DNA of 50,184 nt from Sphingobacteriales bacterium. Its GTDB lineage: Bacteria; Bacteroidota; Bacteroidia; Chitinophagales; Chitinophagaceae. Of the stretch, positions 49,414 through 50,184 are shown piece after piece. How positions within the stretch are numbered: position 1 is the stretch's first letter; each line of letters begins with the position of its first letter. The DNA is taken from the NCBI GenBank assembly GCA_900299255.1, contig OMJB01000021.1, positions 1 through 50,184 of the forward strand, written 5' to 3'. The notes beneath the pieces are model-generated. The model did not search any database. It saw only the letters and a list, made by a program, of their open reading frames with translations, and was not told the DNA's origin. Made by a program: the position numbers and the translations under genes.

Positions 49414-50184
49414 CTACTTTCTGAATGTGAATATAAAATTACTGCCGATTCTTACCTCTGAATTAACCGATATATTTCCGCCCATTTTTTCTACGAGACC
49501 CTTCACTGTTGCCAGCCCTATACCGGTTCCTTTGTTATTAAATCTATCTGGATTCCCTAACGTTTTAAATAGGTCGAAAATGTGTTCCTGATCTTTTGCA
49601 GAGATGCCTCTGCCGTTGTCTTTAACAGAGAACAGGTAGGCATTACCGGTATCGTTGGCGGTAACACTTACCCATGCATTGTCTTTGTCGTTATACTTGA
49701 TGGCATTGTTGCAGAGGTTTTGCAGCACCTGAGCCAGCACGCTTTTTGAGGTATACAGCTCTATCTCCTCACCTTCTACCTCAAACGTAAAACCCGAAGG
49801 AAGTGTTACCAGCAGCTGTAGCTCCTTAATTACATCTCCAAACCTGAAAGATTCCTTGCTGATCTCAGCCTGATTGATTGCCAGCGTATGTGTAAGTATT
49901 CCATTAACCATTTCTATAGCCACCATTGAGGTGGATTCCATCATGTTGATGATCTCCAGAATTTCCTCATCCAGCTTTTCTGAACAGGCATCTTTTAAAT
50001 AAGAAGCAGACATAGCCAGGCTATTGCATGGAGATTTGATATCGTGTGCCACAACATATGCAAACCTGGTCAGGTCTTCATTCAGCTTTTGCAGGTCATC
50101 CCTTTGCCTTTTCAGCTCGGTGTTCTTCTTCCTCAGCTCAAACTGAACTACCACCTGCCTCGCCAGTGCTGTGAGTGTTGTTAC
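49414..50184 (-). CDS. GAF-linked sensor histidine kinase, N-terminus beyond the window
   Basis: The frame stays open to the right edge, so this is a 5'-truncated piece of at least 256 residues. The edge residues VTTLTALARQVVVQFELR are the end of a GAF domain. Then a coiled linker, the phospho-acceptor box FAYVVAHDIKSPCNSLA with His, and an ATPase domain with N box LQNLCNNAIKYN, G1 VKDNGRGI and G2 NKGTGIGLATVKGLVEKMGG follow. No transmembrane segment is visible in this part, so a soluble GAF-type kinase is likely. A GTG at 50154 could be mistaken for the start, but the coding continues upstream. Confidence 0.88.
   Translation of the reverse strand, partial: VTTLTALARQVVVQFELRKKNTELKRQRDDLQKLNEDLTRFAYVVAHDIKSPCNSLAMSASYLKDACSEKLDEEILEIINMMESTSMVAIEMVNGILTHTLAINQAEISKESFRFGDVIKELQLLVTLPSGFTFEVEGEEIELYTSKSVLAQVLQNLCNNAIKYNDKDNAWVSVTANDTGNAYLFSVKDNGRGISAKDQEHIFDLFKTLGNPDRFNNKGTGIGLATVKGLVEKMGGNISVNSEVRIGSNFIFTFRK

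Overview
The window looks like chromosomal DNA of a Bacteroidota bacterium, most likely of the Chitinophagaceae/Chitinophagia type. The sequence signs are: at least four secreted proteins, three of them with clear type IX secretion (T9SS, Por) C-terminal sorting domains; a free-standing protein resembling the GldM C-terminal domain; menaquinone synthesis through futalosine (MqnC); a TonB-dependent receptor with a carboxypeptidase-like N-terminal domain; very few Shine-Dalgarno sequences; and many genes preceded by the Bacteroidota -7 promoter element TAnnTTTG. The taxonomic call is an inference from these traits; no rRNA gene is present.

Layout. 1-3.1 kb: a decayed SF1 helicase fragment with an in-frame stop, a delta-60-repeat surface protein and a PhnA-like zinc-ribbon protein. 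3.2-11.1 kb: housekeeping genes: a phosphopantetheinyl transferase, mqnC, a DUF559 protein, dnaN, a 54-residue membrane protein, alaS and a sensor kinase. 11.2-15.9 kb: ion transport and envelope genes: a His-rich cation diffusion facilitator, a lipocalin-like protein, a TIGFGD K+ channel next to a TMEM175-type K+ channel, the GldM-C-like protein and two paralogous mini-lipoproteins. 16.0-21.6 kb: a free-standing B12-binding subunit with an enoyl-CoA hydratase, an outer-membrane protein, cobalamin adenosyltransferase, a MacB/LolD-type ATPase, ispE and a flavin monooxygenase. 21.6-27.5 kb: a Cys-rich small protein with a TonB-dependent receptor, then a TPR hybrid kinase with its own REC and HPt domains followed by a receiver protein that ends in a membrane anchor. 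27.7-36.9 kb: an NHL-repeat T9SS protein and a glycan region (arylsulfotransferase-like protein, flippase, three methyltransferases, two GT2 glycosyltransferases). 37-50 kb: mgtE, a lipoprotein, tRNA-Leu(UAG), two T9SS proteins, an orphaned MNT nucleotidyltransferase with a HEPN remnant, a thioredoxin-like protein, ubiX, mazG, a 1258-residue sensor kinase, murB, a small membrane protein and a sensor kinase cut by the right edge.

How the genes fit together: most are core metabolism in short transcription units, often convergent with only a few bases between stop codons, or separated by strong hairpin terminators. The B12-binding protein, the hydratase and the adenosyltransferase point to acyl-CoA/B12 chemistry. 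The hybrid kinase and the membrane-anchored receiver could form one phosphorelay. The 29.4-36.9 kb block could build and decorate (methylate, possibly sulfate) a surface glycan.

I found no CRISPR array, phage, transposase or complete defence island. The least ordinary items are: the MNT gene whose HEPN partner survives only as about 24 codons, with the pair bracketed by two ~54-bp near-identical direct repeats that are themselves terminators; the membrane-tethered receiver; the solitary GldM-C-like protein; and the paired lipoproteins with a shared upstream leader.
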